A stretch of DNA of 64,000 bases. It comes from Prostheceraeus crozeri. Lineage: Eukaryota > Platyhelminthes > Polycladida > Euryleptidae. Below, piece after piece: positions 11,988-22,603 of this stretch. Each line of letters opens with the position of its first letter. The first letter of the stretch is position 1. The stretch spans positions 1,054,001 through 1,118,000 of the forward strand of contig CAJQUW010015437.1 in assembly GCA_907163375.1 (NCBI GenBank), read 5' to 3'. A program made the position numbers and the translations under genes. The notes under the pieces are model-generated. The model had not been told where the DNA came from. It searched no databases and was given only the letters and a program-made list of their open reading frames with translations.

Positions 11988-12327
11988 AGCTGCTATTGTT
12001 GCCGTAGCGGCCTCTCTGACGAGAAACGAAGGACAGGAACAATTGGGCAGCGCTTCCCTTTTTATATTTAGGTACCGCACCTCGATCAAGAATTGCGGAG
12101 AATTTGGTGATGATGAGAAAAAAGTACAGTACTCCCTTTAGTAACGGCTTTAATAAAATCGAATATCTAAAAGTATATACACGTCAAACGTTTCGCGACG
12201 CAGTCGCTACCTCAGTGCACTAAAAAGAAGGTAAAAGCAGTCAGAGCGAGTGGTTTATATATCAAGGTGATAATACCGTAGACAGAGTATCTCTCAGCCA
12301 ACCAGCTCGTCTTTGCGGTTCAACTGT
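11988..12327. repeat. 340-bp direct repeat, copy 1
   Basis: Matches 14462-14801 over 340 bp with one visible difference (CTCCCTTTAG against CTCTCTTTAG). The first ~125 bp are hAT sequence and the rest is the terminal sequence of the Penelope-like element, including its hammerhead-like motif. The near-identity implies a recent duplication. Confidence 0.95.
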
Positions 12328-14462
12328 GGTCTCCTATCTTTGATATAGCGAGCTTCAGCCAGACGATTTTCAAGAGGCGAATTATGTTTGGAAATGATAT
12401 TGATTGTGAAATCGAAAATGTCAAGGTTACTGTCGTGGTCATTTATTGAATGTTCGGAGAGGGCACTGGTATTGCTCTGCAAGCGTAAACTACGTTCATG
12501 CTCCTCGTAACGAATTTTGAAAGGCCTATTAGTTTGCCCAATATAACTTTTGTTACATGTTTACAAGCAAATTCGTAAACTACAAAGCGCACATCGCAGG
12601 GATAAGGGTTGTCGAGAAGATTACAGAGATTATAGTTTACATGCTTTTTAGCAGATTTTTTAGAAAACTATTGGCTAGTGGTTACAGGTAGTTTGTATTT
12701 TCTTATTAAGTTATTGATTTTTCTATTACAAACAACTATCATTAATAAAACTAAGAGAAAGCCTAACATTATTCTCACAATTGCTTTTGCGAGTTGTGCT
12801 TTTACTTTTTTCAAAATCGCGACTTTTATAATTGTTTTTGCGCAATCTGTTATAAAAATATCTGTTATAAAGCAATGAAAGAAAGCCCTTTCAACAAATT
12901 GTCTATGGTCGAGTCTAGATTGTCAATTTTGTCCCAATTCTTTTCAGCAAACTTTTGAACACAGTTGATCCCAAAATCGATAGGGATGCTGGGGTATAGG
13001 TTTTTGACATCAAGTGAGATGAATTTTTTATTTAGCAAATTATTGAAATTACAATTATCTAAAGCACTCATGAGAGATTCAGTATTGCGAAGATATGATG
13101 GAACCAATCTAGCTAGCTGATTTAAGATTTGGGTAACTAGCCTTGCTGTCAACCTTTTGGGTAGGGCTAAATGATCGAAGCGATGGGCCTCAAAGGGTAG
13201 CCATTGTTGCCAGGTCCTTTGTGATCTTTAATAAAAGTTATGAAATTAGGTGGTCGAGTGCCGCAAGACTTTAGTCTTTCAACTTGATTACGTGTGAAAT
13301 GATTTTTGCAAAAACTATCAATAATTTTATTCGCTTGAGTTTCGATGTGTTTACATTTGTTGTTAACAACAAGACGGTAATTATTTTTATCGAGCAGCAA
13401 GTTACGGGTGCTTTCTTCATAATTGGCCTTATCAGTGACAACAAAACGATTTGTTTTATCAGATGCTACAGCAACTAGATTATTTTGATTTAAAAAACGC
13501 TTCGTATCGTGAAGAGACTTATTGATATTTTTATAATATTGGTTTCTTTTAGTGAATTCAACCTCCTTAGTGATGACATCGAGTGATTCACATTTGAAGA
13601 GATTCGAGTGCATCTCTTCGTCACTAGACATAGAAGGGGGGCAAAGGAACACGATTACGATGAAAAGGTACATGTATGCTAGAGGTCAAATTACTATCAA
13701 TCTGACGCGCATTCCAACGCAACTTATTAGTTAGGACGTCTAGGTCTAGTTTGACTTGATCAATAAATTCCTCATTCAAACGCGGAGGAATTCTGAACTT
13801 GGGTCTTTTGTCTAAAACATTTTGGGCGCTTGCAGGCAAGGTATATCACAATCGACGACAATCGACGAGCTGGTCACCCGAGATAGACCCATATTTACGG
13901 TGCCAAAACTCATCCAGGTGATGAGGAAAAGGAAAATGCGGCTGGTGCTCAAAATGGTATGACACAGGTAATACACGATACGGAAAACCAGTCAAGGCAC
14001 TCCACTTCCGTGAGTGACGGTCGAATGTCACCGTCTCTTCATTGCTCAACATCTTCTCCACCATGTCCAGGAGGGTAACCACCGTTGCAGGAGAACATCG
14101 TCGAAACACATTGAGATATTCGTATCCGCACTTCCGTTCCAGATCGGAGATCTTCTCTTGGGTGTTGTAGATGCAGCTTCTGATGAGCTCCTTCTTCATC
14201 GACTGCAACTTCCTATTCACTGCTGCTTCATTGGTGTGGACTTCAGGAACCACAGAAAACCAGTTTGAGATAAACTTCGGAACAACTCCTTGCTTAAGAC
14301 AGGTTTTGAGAAACAGACCATCGCACTGCGCCTTGACCTTCTTCAAAGATGTGTTGACCAAATACCTTGCAGAGTTGCACGTGTCAGTATCCTTGATCAC
14401 GGACTTCACATAACCTTATACGGGAGGGTGTTCATTGTGAGGGTGAGAAATAGCAGAAAAAA
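12118..14462 (-). mobile_element. Penelope-like retroelement (PLE-1), minus-strand copy
   Basis: Blocks read on the minus strand, N to C: an N-terminal helical region (14409-13846, with KQGVVPKFISNWF and a Lys/Glu-rich stretch); a linker (13839-13624); RT fingers (13673-13167, with RPPNFITFIKDHKG and YPLRPIASII); RT motif A region (13152-12865, with SLDVKNLYPSIPI); and a GIY-YIG nuclease (about 12560-12294, with RPFKIRYEEH-like and ENRLAEARYIKDRRP). These are hallmarks of Penelope-like elements, whose RT is coupled to a GIY-YIG endonuclease. Frame changes separate the blocks. The RT palm with its catalytic Asp pair is absent between 12865 and about 12700, so the copy cannot encode an active RT. 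Confidence 0.85.
12181..12220 (-). ncRNA. Hammerhead-ribozyme-like motif in PLE-1 terminal repeat (copy 1)
   Basis: On the minus strand the order is CTGAGGTA, a 5-bp stem (GCGAC/GTCGC with loop TGC), then GAAACG. This resembles the hammerhead arrangement CUGANGA, stem II, GAAA, but the core has one extra base, and the base at the cleavage position appears to be G, which would be poorly cut. Penelope-like elements are known to carry minimal hammerheads in their terminal repeats, which supports the assignment. The same motif lies at about 14655-14696. Confidence 0.45.
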
Positions 14463-14801
14463 GCTGCTATTGTTGCCGTAGCGGCCTCTCTGACGAGAAA
14501 CGAAGGACAGGAACAATTGGGCAGCGCTTCCCTTTTTATATTTAGGTACCGCACCTCGATCAAGAATTGCGGAGAATTTGGTGATGATGAGAAAAAAGTA
14601 CAGTACTCTCTTTAGTAACGGCTTTAATAAAATCGAATATCTAAAAGTATATACACGTCAAACGTTTCGCGACGCAGTCGCTACCTCAGTGCACTAAAAA
14701 GAAGGTAAAAGCAGTCAGAGCGAGTGGTTTATATATCAAGGTGATAATACCGTAGACAGAGTATCTCTCAGCCAACCAGCTCGTCTTTGCGGTTCAACTG
14801 T
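14462..14801. repeat. 340-bp direct repeat, copy 2
   Basis: Near-identical copy of 11988-12327. It separates the minus-strand and plus-strand PLE-1 copies. Its first ~125 bp are hAT sequence that should occur once if a single PLE had simply inserted in the hAT. Confidence 0.95.
14655..14696 (-). ncRNA. Hammerhead-ribozyme-like motif in PLE-1 terminal repeat (copy 2)
   Basis: Identical to the motif at 12181-12220 because it lies in the duplicated 340 bp: CTGA core, 5-bp stem with a TGC loop, and GAAAC. The same caveats about the core and cleavage base apply. Confidence 0.45.
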
Positions 14802-17800
14802 TGCGCTTTGTTGTCACTGATAAGGCCAATTATGAAGAAAGCACCCGTAACTTGCTGCTCGATAAAAATAATTACCGTCTTGTTGTTAACAACAAATGTA
14901 AACACATCGAAACTCAAGCGAATAAAATTATTGATAGTTTTTGCAAAAATCATTTCACACGTAATCAAGTTGAAAGGCTAAAGTCTTGCGGCACTCGACC
15001 AGCTAATTTCATAACTTTTATTAAAGATCACAAAGGGCCTGGCAACAATGGCTACCCTTTGAGGCCCATCGCTTCGATCATTTAGCCCTACCCAAAAGGT
15101 TGACTGCAGGGCTGTGGAGCCGGAGCCGAGCCGGAGCCGGAGCCTTAAGGAGCCGATGGTTTTGGTCGGAGCCGGAGCCGATTTATCACAAAGGCTCCGG
15201 CTCCGGCTCCGATAGTTTGAGCTTTGATATAAATCTAGAATTTTGAAAGTTATTAATTGGCATCATAAAAAAATTAAATCATTTGAAATCTAAAGATATG
15301 TCTTTTAAGTATACCAATGATCTGTCCTCCACGATATCTTTCTTTGCAGTTGCCGCCTTCTTTTGTATTATATTTATTATATATTTACACACATGTGTAA
15401 TATTATTTTATTGCATATGTTTCGTAAGACTAATTTCCATATTGACAACGTATTCTCCAAAATCCATTAATTTGAAGACTTGTTATATGCATGCTAGCTA
15501 GATGATTGTAGATTCCTAGAGACAAGTCGCCAGTCATTTATGCACACATTTCCAGTTCAGTCAGCAAAGATAATATAGCTACATTTCTTGCGCAATGTCT
15601 TAAATCTAATACGGTTACTATGTAGGCTATCATCTATCGGTATGGCTACTGGCAGAAGCTACTGGCATCTGTGACAATGCCAATTTCCTTAGATTGTATT
15701 GTAGGCTCTTGTGCAGTCCCCCCACCTACATTTTTCAAGACAATCGATTATTCAATTTGATCAATTTTGATTGGAGGGATAACTCTTCACACTCACACGA
15801 ATGACTTGACTACAAGTCCTCGCATGGCTATAGCAATAAGCGACCCAGTCACTTCTAGTAGCGCCTTATTATTCTAAAGGTATCTCATTCACAATGAATT
15901 TCCTTTGACTTCAAAATTCAAAGGGTATATTTCAATGCGAAAAAACCCGAAGGCAAATTACAATGTTGACTTGCTGACGAAGTTTGCGACTATGACATCG
16001 CAATTACCCACGTAGATTTTTACAACAGCACGGAATGCTTCACTCAAACCGGTGATGCTGAAACGGACATCCAATGGTGCTGCATCTTTTGACCAGAGAA
16101 AAAATGGGGGGGGAGGACTGCACAAGAGCCGTATCGTGTAATAATATTTCCCCAAATGTCATAGACCTGTGGATTTCAAGAATTTTCATTATTATTTTAT
16201 CCGTCTGTCAACACTTTATGCTGATATCATGCTGACTTATATGTAAACAATAAAAAAAGACTGAAACGCTCTCAATAAAGGCGCCTTTTGACCTCCCTTT
16301 TCTATTGTCTGTGACATTAACCCGCACGCGCATTCGAAAGCTAGCAAAGTAGATGGGATTTCTGCTCGGTGCTCGCAGTCAAATTTTTATTATGCATAGC
16401 ACCCTGCAACATACTGTGTGATACTCCGAGTTCAGTTTCATCAGCCTAACCATCATCAGAGGAATAGTGGTAATGTGTTATACATAAATTGAATATAATA
16501 ATATACATGAATCATTGATGAATTATTTAGTGCAACTTTACGCCATTTTGAAAAATACGAAATTAATATAATGTAAGTTAGGCCTTAACTTATTAAGTAT
16601 GCTGCATAGAATTACAAAGCTTGTCATAAATTAGATATTTTTAATTCTTTTAAGTATAATTTTCAATTGTACATTTCTAGCCTACACTGCAATGAGGCTA
16701 TCTAAATTACAATTTCTACAGATGATGAGTCGTGGGCTACCCACCGATCATATTATTCATGGACTAACAGACTATTGAATAAAGGCAATAACAAATAACA
16801 ATAACAACCTAAGCTAGCCTACATACACTTTAATATTCAATAAAGCAATTGATATCTATATTGACACGGTATATTTGGCTATATAACCGATACCCTTTCC
16901 ATGTTCGAGTAGATACAGGCCCTATAAGCTATTTAGAGGCATACGCTATCCAGTTTCAAGTTCAAACTTTGTTAAAAAGCTTATACTACTATTCGGCCCC
17001 TGTGACGACTAATTAGGTATATCATCATCACTCATGTGGTCTTATTTAATGTAGCCTCGTAGTAGACTGGTTGCAGGCTAGGCCAATTTATATTTAGCCA
17101 GTGCGGGAGATCTTTATCTAATTTAACCAATCCTGGCTATAACTTTATTTTATCTTTCAGAGATAGTCAATTCATGCAAAAATATATGACAAGTACGTTA
17201 TTTGTCATTATATTAGGCTATTATCATTCTTATTATTAACTTAAGTCGTTGCTTGTTAATGAAAACTAATTTGATGATTGTAGCAAGCCTATAAAGGCCA
17301 CACCGTTATCCAAAAAACCCGTTCAACGGATCCAGGATAACCAGCATAGATAGAACCTGAATTTGAAGCCGGAGCCGAGCCGGAGCCTTTCACATCAGTG
17401 TCGTGGAGCCGGAGCCGATGAGATAACGCATCGGCTCCACAGCCCTGGTTGACTGGCTAGTTACCCAAATCTTAAATCAGCTAGCTAGATTGGTTCCATC
17501 ATATCTTCGCAATACTGAATCTCTCATGAGTGCTTTAGATAATTGTAATTTCGATAATTTGCTAAATAAAAAATTCATCTCGCTTGATGTCAAAAACCTA
17601 TACCCCAGCATCCCTATCGATTTTGGGATCAACTGTGTTCAAAAGTTTGCTGAAAAGAATTGGGACAAAATTGACAATCTAGACTCGACCATAGACAATT
17701 TGTTGAAAGGGCTTTCTTTCATTGCTTTATAACAGATATTTTTATAACAGATTGCGCAAAAACAATTATAAAAGTCGCGATTTTGAAAAAAGTAAAAGCA

Positions 17801-18243
17801 CAACTCGCAAAAGCAATTGTGAGAATAATGTTAGGCTTTCTCTTAGTTTTATTAATGATAGTTGTTTGTAATAGAAAAATCAATAACTTAATAAGAAAAT
17901 ACAAACTACCTGTAACCACTAGCCAATAGTTTTCTAAAAAATCTGCTAAAAAGCATGTAAATTATAATCTCTGTAATCTTCTCGACAACCCTTATCCCTG
18001 CGATGTGCGCTTTGTAGTTTACGAATTTGCTTGTAAACATGTAACAAAAGTTATATTGGGCAAACTAATAGGCCTTTCAAAATTCGTTACGAGGAGCATG
18101 AACGTAGTTTACGCTTGCAGAACAATACCAGTGCCCTCTCCGAACATTCAATAAATGACCACGACAGTAACCTTGACATTTTCGATTTCACAATCAATAT
18201 CATTTCCAAACATAATTCGCCTCTTGAAAATCGTCTGGCTGAA
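14802..18243 (+). mobile_element. Penelope-like retroelement (PLE-1), plus-strand partial copy
   Basis: The plus strand carries the same RT segments as the minus copy: 14808-15106 (VVTDKANYEESTRN to YPLRPIASII), then, after a 2.3-kb hAT insertion, 17448-17732 (motif A region SLDVKNLYPSIPI) and on to the nuclease tail ending near 18240. It is the reverse complement of about 12358-13450 with very few differences. Both copies lack the same RT palm segment, so that deletion predates the duplication. This copy lacks the N-terminal region and ends abruptly where hAT sequence resumes. Confidence 0.85.
15107..17447. mobile_element. Non-autonomous hAT element with GGAGCC-rich ends
   Basis: The left end is CAGGGCTGTGGAGCCGGAGC and the right end reversed is CAGGGCTGTGGAGCCGATGC. 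Perfect 8-bp target duplications GTTGACTG lie at 15099-15106 and 17448-17455. Both ends carry clustered GGAGCCG/GGCTCC words (15115-15215 and 17367-17440), a likely array of transposase-binding sites. The ~2.1 kb between them has only short open frames and no recognisable transposase. It sits inside the plus-strand PLE-1 copy and so is younger than it. Confidence 0.9.
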
Positions 18244-18483
18244 CACACGACTAGTGTGTGTATAATTGTTAGAAGAAAACAGCTGTGATTCGTGCACGCG
18301 CTGCAAAACTGTTCACTCTGAGGTTGAGCGTCTGATTTTGAGACGGAAAGCTGTACACAGCTATCACGAGAAGCTATCGAATTTAGATGAAATCTAATGA
18401 ATGACATTTTCATTCTTATAAATGTTGGTAAATTATTTTTGAGGATGCGCCGAAGGCCTCGCAGTACGAGGAAGACGCCACTG

Positions 18484-18987
18484 ATACGAACTCTCCTCAG
18501 GAATTCTAGGAAGTGCTCGCCTGTAAAGCATTCCACATGATAACGATGTGATCGTATTCGAATTAATTGTTATTTATGAGTTTCTGAATAAAAGATCTTA
18601 ATGGAAAGTAAGTTTACATGGTCTGTTTTCGAATTTCTGACCTAGGTCACTAGGTTTTCCTCTGTAACATAGTTTTATGATATGCCCTACTAAAGCATCC
18701 CCGAGCACTGGCTCTAGGGTCGTATTTCGGAGTGAATCATAATAAGCCATATGTTATTTTCGGAAAACACGATATTTTTTCAAAGAACATTTTACGTATG
18801 TCTTCATGATGCCGAATTACTTGGCCACCACAAGTGGTGAATGTAGTGTTTGGTGTAAAGCATGAAGTTAACAATGAAAATACAGGTAAGTGAATATGTA
18901 CACTACACAGCGGCTGTGATGTTCATATTTTACTCAGTAGCAGTCAAAACCAGGTGGCCAGTCATCCGATCAAAGCTTTTATGCACA
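18484..18987. other. Unannotated spacer between hAT copy B and PLE-2
   Basis: No gene recognised. A GCTTTTATGCACA word at 18975-18987 recurs at 20095-20107 and may be the target duplication of PLE-2. Confidence 0.5.
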
Positions 18988-19209
18988 ATAATGAAAGATG
19001 CCGTAGAGATTGCATGATCAAATACGTTTATTGTCATACATGTTTTAATACGTGAAACGTATCATCGTCAGTGAACAGCAACAGTGATACATGCGCAAAG
19101 ACTTAAATACATCCAAGAGTTCATTCAAAATGAGCGCTAACAGGCATAACAAATAACAAAGAAAAACAATTTCAAAATAATAACAACTGAAATGACTCGG
19201 TTTGGGTAT

Positions 19210-20025
19210 TCATGAGTTTCTTTTGTTGTTTTTTGTATGATTTAAGCAATAAAGCTTCTCCAATACGAGTGTAATTAGTAAGTAATAAAATAGAGAACGA
19301 CTTTTCATTTGGGAAGTGCTCATGAAGAGAAATTTCAGAGGCTGGTCTGCATTAATGTGTTCTTTGATCCAGGTATACAGATGGCTTCGAGTTTCCCCGA
19401 TGTAGCACTCTTGACAGTGCTCACAACTGTATCTATTAATTAAGGAGGAATGCTCGTTAAAAGGGATAGGATCTTTATAGCGACATAAATGTTGTGATTT
19501 GTACGTATTGTAAGCTATCTTTAAACGACTATTTTTTAAAATGGAATTTATTCTATGAATCTTCATCGATATATCCTCATGACTTTCGGGGAGATACGGT
19601 AGCTTCCAATAGATAGAAACTTTAGTATCATCAGGCTTAGGGTTATAAGTATCACACTTATTGAAAACGTATTCGTTGAAAGAAGAACTGTATCCATTCT
19701 TAAGAAAAATAGCTTTAATAATTTTCTTGTTTTAAAGACAAATATCAGGATCGGTCGTTAATTTTTGCGATCTAGTGTATAATGCTTTAATAGCATTTAT
19801 TTTATATTTATCAGGAGAATAGGCGAGCTGGTGAGTATAGACAAATGTGTTAGTCTCTTTAAGAAGCCATTTATTTTTCAAAACACCATCTTCGATATAA
19901 ACAGTCATATCAAGAAAATTAAGAGTATTGTTATTGGGGTATTCCATAGTGAACTTAGTATCACCATGACTAGAATTGAGAGAGACGAGAAAATGGATGT
20001 ATTTAAGTCTTTGCGCATGTATCAC
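19210..20025 (-). pseudogene. PLE-2 RT thumb and GIY-YIG nuclease remnant
   Basis: Coding remnant of PLE-2. In the intact family the RT would copy the element RNA and the GIY-YIG domain would nick target DNA. Here only the RT C-terminal part, the Cys-bearing linker (CEHCQEC) and the first half of the nuclease are readable. Missing parts: the RT fingers and palm upstream, and a clean nuclease end, whose frame shifts near 19330. No start codon can be assigned. Confidence 0.75.
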
Positions 20026-20029
20026 TGTT

Positions 20030-20080
20030 GCTGTTCACTGACGATGGTACGTTTCACGTATTGAAGCATGTATGACAATA
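20030..20080 (+). ncRNA. Hammerhead-like motif at the right end of PLE-2
   Basis: CTGACGA at 20038-20044 matches the canonical hammerhead core CUGANGA exactly. It is followed by a hairpin (TACGT, TTC, ACGTA) and then TGAAGC in place of GAAAC. The opposite arm (minus strand, about 19071-19040) has the same CTGACGA and hairpin followed by TAAAAC. Both copies deviate in the GAAA box, so current activity is doubtful. Confidence 0.45.
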
Positions 20081-20107
20081 AAAGTATTTGATCATGCTTT
20101 TATGCAC

Positions 20108-22603
20108 ACTTTCTATTCGCAAGGCATTCTTTTTACACTAGCAGTACTGGTGATGAAACACGACTTCTGGGCAGGTGCGGAGGCCCAATGAGGAGACGCT
20201 GAAGTGTTCTTCGACGTTGACGAGGAGCGGCAGCAAGACCGTGTGGTAAACTTCTGGAAGCGTACAAGTAGCTTGTGCAGACCATAGAAATTTATAACAA
20301 TAAAACCTCTAGAGTGGAAGAAAAGCTTCATGCAATACACAAAAGTGGCGCAAAAATCGCATACATTTTCACTTAGATACACTTGTCAACGGTTGTCATT
20401 GGTAGAATCAGCACATGTGCAGCTTTTCATTGGTTCTTCGTGCCCCAACTTAGTTCCACCGGATATGCCGCGACCAACATTCTAGTCAACTTCAGATAAA
20501 CAATCTATTTCTATGGTATAGACCTTACCGAACGCGCATGTTAACATGCCTCACTTGAGTGGCTGTCACTCAATAATGTTGAACGAGATGTAGTAGACTT
20601 CAATGAATTGTTGGCAACATCCAAAAGGTCACAAACCATTGCATAATATTTGCATCAGAAGTTTTCTGAGCTTTGCGTCAAAAAACTGATTTAACACAAG
20701 AATGTACACTATGCAAGAAGATGCAGTGCTCTGCAAAGACATATGATCGATTGATGTTCTTCCTTATGAAATCACTGTTTTGATTGAACATCACCATGTT
20801 CATATTAGACTAGACGTCCATTACTCACGTAACTTGTGAGTTCAAGAAATTAACACGTCTTGTAGGCTACATAAATATACAACTCGAGCTTACTCTAAAG
20901 TGCATTTGCTCACGGAGCAATTATATAGAAGACGAAAGCACTGCATTATTCCGCAACATTCATCACATCACCGAATTCTTAAGATCGGCGATTGATTTCC
21001 ATCTTCGATAGTACCAGATTCCATTATTGCGTACTACTTATTTTCGAATTGCGATGTCTTGCGGCTTATTTCACCTTTAACAAACTTTTGAACTCCTATG
21101 CAACTTAAAATTGTTTAAAGCATTTTACCATGCGTGATTACATCTTTTAACTAATCTAACAATCTCATATTTTCTCAGAGAAGATAATGCCATGGAGATA
21201 CTGTTTCATCTCTTTTTAGAACATCTCTGTTGCTTATTTTTTTATGTAAATACAAACCTTTGCAAATGCATCCTATGAAATGAAGGCGATGTTGATTATA
21301 TGATTGACGCTTGATGTCACTATTTCAACGAATTCAACACCGATGTACATTACTGTCCTTGTTATGATCATAGACGATGTTTAACTGAAGAAATCGTAGT
21401 AAGGTTAGCGGTTTTGATGTGCTAGAATAAAATTTCTAATATTTTTTTGCACTGTAATTGCAAACAGCTTTATCAAATCACATCAGTGTTTTAAGCTTGT
21501 TAACCCTTTCAATATTCAGGTTATTTGATATGGTTTTATTGCTGTGAGACTAATATTTGTCAAATACTTACATCGCCATCATCTACTAATTACATGCATT
21601 TTGGCATTCTACCTTTCGACTATATTTGTCCAAAGTAAAGCAATCCGAAGGATTGTCTTTATGTTCATTCTTTCTTATATTACGTGCTACCATTTTCATA
21701 TTATCTTTAGATGTTATGCTTCATCAAAATATGTATTCATTCTTTAGTTTACAAGAAGAAGTGTTTTCAAAATATGTTGAAAAATATCAATTGCTGCTCC
21801 TCATCGTTATACTTAAAGTAACAACACCAGCGTTTATGGACAGCAAGCGCTATCCATACTATGAAGTTGTTGAATTTAGCTCTGCTGACAGCTTGTGGAA
21901 TGAAATGAATCAATTCATGTTTCAGCCAATCAATGTAAAATGTCATCACTAGCAGATGTTGTTTCATTTACTAATATAATGTTGCTTCATTAGTATAAAG
22001 CCATCCGGAAAACAGTTTTGTTAGCGGGTCTGCATATTCAAAAGCGATAAGATTTCACTCGCATTTTGCGGATCATGCTCTGTGAAAGGAATAAACGTAG
22101 CCTTGAGGCGTAAATCAATTGCAATTTATGATGAGGTATTAATTTCAACGGCGTTGGCTGCTGAACTAGTTCGATATTTTGAAATTACCACGAGCATAGC
22201 ATGCAGCTAACCATGCAATTTTATATTCACTCAATCTATAACATCTCATCGCTGTTAGGGAAATGAGGACTGTAACATTCATGTTACTCTAATATGTAAA
22301 AGCCTGTCATTAAGTTCGATTAACCCAGTTTCTCCCACCCTTCTTGCTCTGTTACCCCCGATTATTGGAATATCTTTCTATTTGATCTCTCCATATATTT
22401 TCTTTTTAGGGCCATGATGAGTCATTGGAAAACACGTCATTTGACATATATGTCTTAAAACAAATTTACAACATCATTTGAGGTTTGTGTTCACCGGGTC
22501 ATTCCTCAATGTGAGCATTGAACTTGATAATTTGATAGGAACCCTTTACAGAGGACTCTAAGTTCAGGTTAAAGCGCAAGTCCTCTTGGCCACAGCAGCG
22601 TAG
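20108..22603. other. Mostly unannotated stretch
   Basis: The part 20282-20395 is an inverted, similar copy of about 25965-26062 (shared words include GCGATTTTTGCGCCAC and TTGACAAGT). Open frames near 21544-21967 overlap on both strands and match nothing recognised. No terminal repeats or RNA genes were seen in the remainder. Confidence 0.5.

Larger units (their letters stand above)
10857..18483. mobile_element. hAT element, copy B, enlarged by nested insertions
   Basis: The left end CAGTGGCGTCGCGTGCTCCC at 10857 and the right end (reversed CAGTGGCGTCTTCCTCGTAC) at 18483 are the same termini as copy A. The flanks TTACGAAA and ATACGAAC share the six central bases, consistent with a worn 8-bp target duplication. 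Parts homologous to copy A are 10857-11240, 11778-11820, 12020-12110 and 18243-18483. Between them lie a unique block (11240-11777), two opposed Penelope-like copies, a 340-bp duplication and another hAT. No transposase is seen. Reading the outer ends as one element is an inference from the matching flanks. Confidence 0.7.
18988..20094 (-). mobile_element. Penelope-like retroelement (PLE-2), 5'-truncated, with inverted ends
   Basis: Minus-strand reading from 20025 gives the RT thumb region (NNNTLNFLDMTVYIEDG, KWLLKETNTFVYTHQLAYS, KINAIKALYTRSQKL). After one in-frame stop near 19730 it continues to a connector (PDDTKVSIYWKLPYLPESH) and a GIY-YIG start (YSCEHCQECYIGETRSHLY) before frame loss near 19330. 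The RT catalytic core is missing. Arms of about 95 bp at 19013-19111 and 19990-20098 are inverted copies of each other. A 13-bp direct repeat GCTTTTATGCACA brackets the whole and could be the target duplication. It is a different family from PLE-1. Confidence 0.8.

Noticed and set aside
12678-17919. Two identical 66-codon frames (12678-12878 plus strand, 17719-17919 minus strand).
   Set aside because: They are the antisense side of the same PLE-1 segment present in two orientations, so identity reflects the repeat and not a conserved small gene.
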